From: Pseudobutyrivibrio sp.
GTDB lineage: Bacteria > Bacillota > Clostridia > Lachnospirales > Lachnospiraceae
Assembly: GCF_015057185.1 (NCBI RefSeq)
Contig: NZ_SVEV01000029.1
Location: forward strand, 1-45,268
Direction: 5' to 3'
DNA: 45,268 nt
How positions within the stretch are numbered: position 1 is the stretch's first letter; every line of letters begins with the position of its first letter. Of this stretch, positions 43,895 through 45,268 are shown piece after piece. The notes below the pieces were generated by a model. That model searched no databases. It was not told the DNA's origin and saw nothing but the letters and a program-made list of their open reading frames with translations. A program made the translations under genes and the position numbers.

Positions 43895-44254
43895 TTATTC
43901 AGCCGATTCCGATATTTCTTTTGCAAGTTCTAGTATTTCATAAGCATACATTTCTTTTCCTTTTTTAAGTAGCTTCAAGTAAAGTGGATAATTTACTATG
44001 CAAATGGCAATTCCCAATATTCCAAGGATAATTCCAAAAACCATTGCTGCTAATCCTGTTCCAAGCACACCCATTGAAAAGCACATTCCCGTACCTAAAA
44101 TCAAAGCACCAACAATGCCAACAGTTAAGGCTGTAATAAAAGCTGGCTGCTTTGCTTTATCATCTAACTTTTTCAACTGTCTTACCTTACTTGTCTCCTT
44201 TGGCATATAATCCTTTGCTACACTTTCTGCATATACCTTGTCTAAATTGTTCAT
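43895..44254 (-). CDS. Conserved membrane protein of unknown function
   Basis: A 119-residue protein. The soluble N-terminus (NNLDKVYAESVAKDYMPKE, then SKVRQLKKLDDKAKQPA) precedes two or three hydrophobic segments rich in Gly and Met (FITALTVGIVGALILGTGMC, AMVFGIILGILGIAICIVNY), and a charged C-terminal helix follows. I have seen this pattern in Lachnospiraceae but know no function. The start at 44254 has GGAGG upstream; an in-frame extension to 44365 would cover the promoter and is unlikely. The neighbouring TetR gene and the palindrome at 44360-44383 suggest it may be the regulated target. Confidence 0.75.
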   Translation of the reverse strand: MNNLDKVYAESVAKDYMPKETSKVRQLKKLDDKAKQPAFITALTVGIVGALILGTGMCFSMGVLGTGLAAMVFGIILGILGIAICIVNYPLYLKLLKKGKEMYAYEILELAKEISESAE

Positions 44255-44359
44255 CTTAATTTTACCTCCATTTGTAATCTTTTTTTTGCTATTTTTCCAA
44301 CTAGGCACGCCTTGCTTTGAGCTTGAGGTAATTATAGAAATACATGTCCATAAACAGAA

Positions 44360-44383
44360 CAACACTTTCCACGAAAAGTGTTG
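44360..44383. promoter_or_regulatory. 24-bp palindrome, candidate TetR operator
   Basis: CAACACTTT, six bases, AAAGTGTTG is a perfect dyad. A second, imperfect site with CACAC and GTGTT arms lies at 44403-44427. Both lie between the tetR-type gene and the membrane-protein gene; a TATAAT (44336-44331, minus strand) stands just downstream of the first site. An alternative reading is a weak terminator of the tetR gene. Confidence 0.6.
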
Positions 44384-44449
44384 ATTTCAGGAACCAAGGT
44401 CCCCACACAAATCGTAAAAAGTGTTGGATTATCATTTTATTAAGTTTTT

Positions 44450-45034
44450 CTATTGCACTGGCTTATTAATACACTTTTGGATTATTCCTATTATCTCTTC
44501 TTTCGATTCAACGCAATCCCTTGCAATCCATTCATTTACAACTCCAATAATGCCCTTCAAATAAAAAATCATGATGTAAGGTTGTTCTTCCTTATCTACT
44601 CCAAATCTGGTAAGAATTGGTCCAAAAATCTCATTGAACCACCTTTCATAAGTTTTTTCCGCCCCCATCATCTCGTTCTTTTCATACATTACCAAAAAGA
44701 GCTTTCTATTATCTTCCACGAATTCCAAATATGGCATCAGATAATTGGGAGTGATCAAAAATAATTCATCATCCTTTTTGTCGTCGATATTGATTGTCTT
44801 AGGACCATCTGAAGAGAATCTGCTAAAAAAATCCTTGTAGACAGCTTCAATTGCTTCTTTCAAAAGATCACTAGTATTATCATAATGCAAATAAAAAGTA
44901 GACCTGTTTACCTCTGCAGTTTCACAAATCTCCTTAACTGTAATCAATTCAAAATCCTTTTTATCAATTAAAGATATAAGTGCCCTATGCATCTTTTCTG
45001 CAGATTTAAAATATTTGCTTTCATTTTTATTCAT
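44450..45034 (-). CDS. TetR/AcrR-family transcriptional regulator
   Basis: The 194-residue protein has an N-terminal TetR helix-turn-helix (MHRALISLIDKKDFELITVK, EICETAEVNRSTFYLHYDN, residues about 14-60) and an all-helical ligand domain with FLVMYEKNEMM and IMIFYLKGIIGVVNEWI. The LITVKEICETAEVNRSTFY segment resembles the clade with a TetR_C-type domain common in Firmicutes. These proteins usually repress neighbouring genes until a small molecule binds; target and ligand are unknown. A GAAGGAAGG stretch precedes the start. The upstream 45035-45268 stretch is A+T rich, with TATAAT-like sequences near 45108-45116 but no clear -35 and no gene. Confidence 0.92.
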   Translation of the reverse strand: MNKNESKYFKSAEKMHRALISLIDKKDFELITVKEICETAEVNRSTFYLHYDNTSDLLKEAIEAVYKDFFSRFSSDGPKTINIDDKKDDELFLITPNYLMPYLEFVEDNRKLFLVMYEKNEMMGAEKTYERWFNEIFGPILTRFGVDKEEQPYIMIFYLKGIIGVVNEWIARDCVESKEEIIGIIQKCINKPVQ

Positions 45035-45268
45035 AATGCACCTTCCTTCAATATTCTAAAACCTATGACTGCATCTATCCTCTCTAATTCTTCTTAACTC
45101 ATTCTTATTATAATAAAAAGAAAGCATCAAAAACACTATCAACCTAAATGGCGCTTGTAATCTTTTATCGCGGATGGCGGGGTGAGGTGGGAAACAAAAA
45201 CCTGCTAACAAAAATCAAGTATGAATTTCAAATATACTTTTTAAATAATTAATTGCATCACAATAAGG

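Noticed and set aside
45035-45268. Partial gene or RNA at the right edge
   Set aside because: No ORF of useful length, no conserved RNA motif; only A+T-rich sequence and a short GC-rich patch near 45170.

Overview
The window is ordinary chromosome from a low-GC anaerobic Firmicute. The 16S 5' end, the gene set (ClpC, RadA, AddAB, an ANTAR-controlled glutamine synthetase, a giant acyl-CoA dehydratase activase, PPi-type phosphofructokinase, DUF6465-like protein) and the housekeeping order dgt-dnaG-rpoD-trmK point to Lachnospiraceae, probably close to Butyrivibrio, Pseudobutyrivibrio or Roseburia. The placement is inference. Nearly every gene lies on the minus strand; the only plus-strand gene is the 1418-residue activase. 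I see no prophage, transposase or CRISPR array.

Layout. 1-612: start of a minus-strand rRNA operon with two strong tandem promoters. 613-6945: radA, a small conserved protein, clpC, a cell-surface protein and a small membrane protein. 6947-12022: a glnA - ANTAR regulator - pyrG - purine permease operon, preceded by a leader with two hexaloop hairpins and a terminator. 12068-16415: divergent activase gene with its own promoter, sharing a bidirectional terminator with a GH13 glucosidase (16416-18050). 18248-20615: htpG with a perfect CIRCE operator. 20625-23152: a lipoprotein, a Lys/Ala-rich protein and a PrsA-like foldase, the last in an operon with addB-addA (to 30483). 30497-34846: amidohydrolase, phosphofructokinase, small membrane protein, PAP2 phosphatase, CarD. 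35039-37313: RNase P RNA with an unusual inverted duplication of its own 3' end, and a nucleoside kinase. 37326-42276: trmK, rpoD, dnaG, dgt. 42344-43075: tRNA-Leu and a gene-free region that appears to encode an undescribed structured RNA with 61-bp repeats. 43151-45034: acetyltransferase, membrane protein and TetR regulator.

The signals most worth following up are: (1) the glnA leader, where two hairpins with A1/G4 hexaloops overlap a terminator and the operon encodes its probable ANTAR reader, whose receiver domain lacks the phospho-acceptor Asp; (2) the promoter-repeat-terminator unit at 42559-42975, a candidate new noncoding RNA with repeated Shine-Dalgarno-like GGAGGT motifs; (3) the 19-bp inverted copy of the rnpB 3' end flanking a long terminator hairpin; (4) a CIRCE element at htpG that also looks like the terminator of the gene upstream; (5) a near-palindromic 14-mer (CGTATTTACGATAT) that occurs four times in 45 kb.
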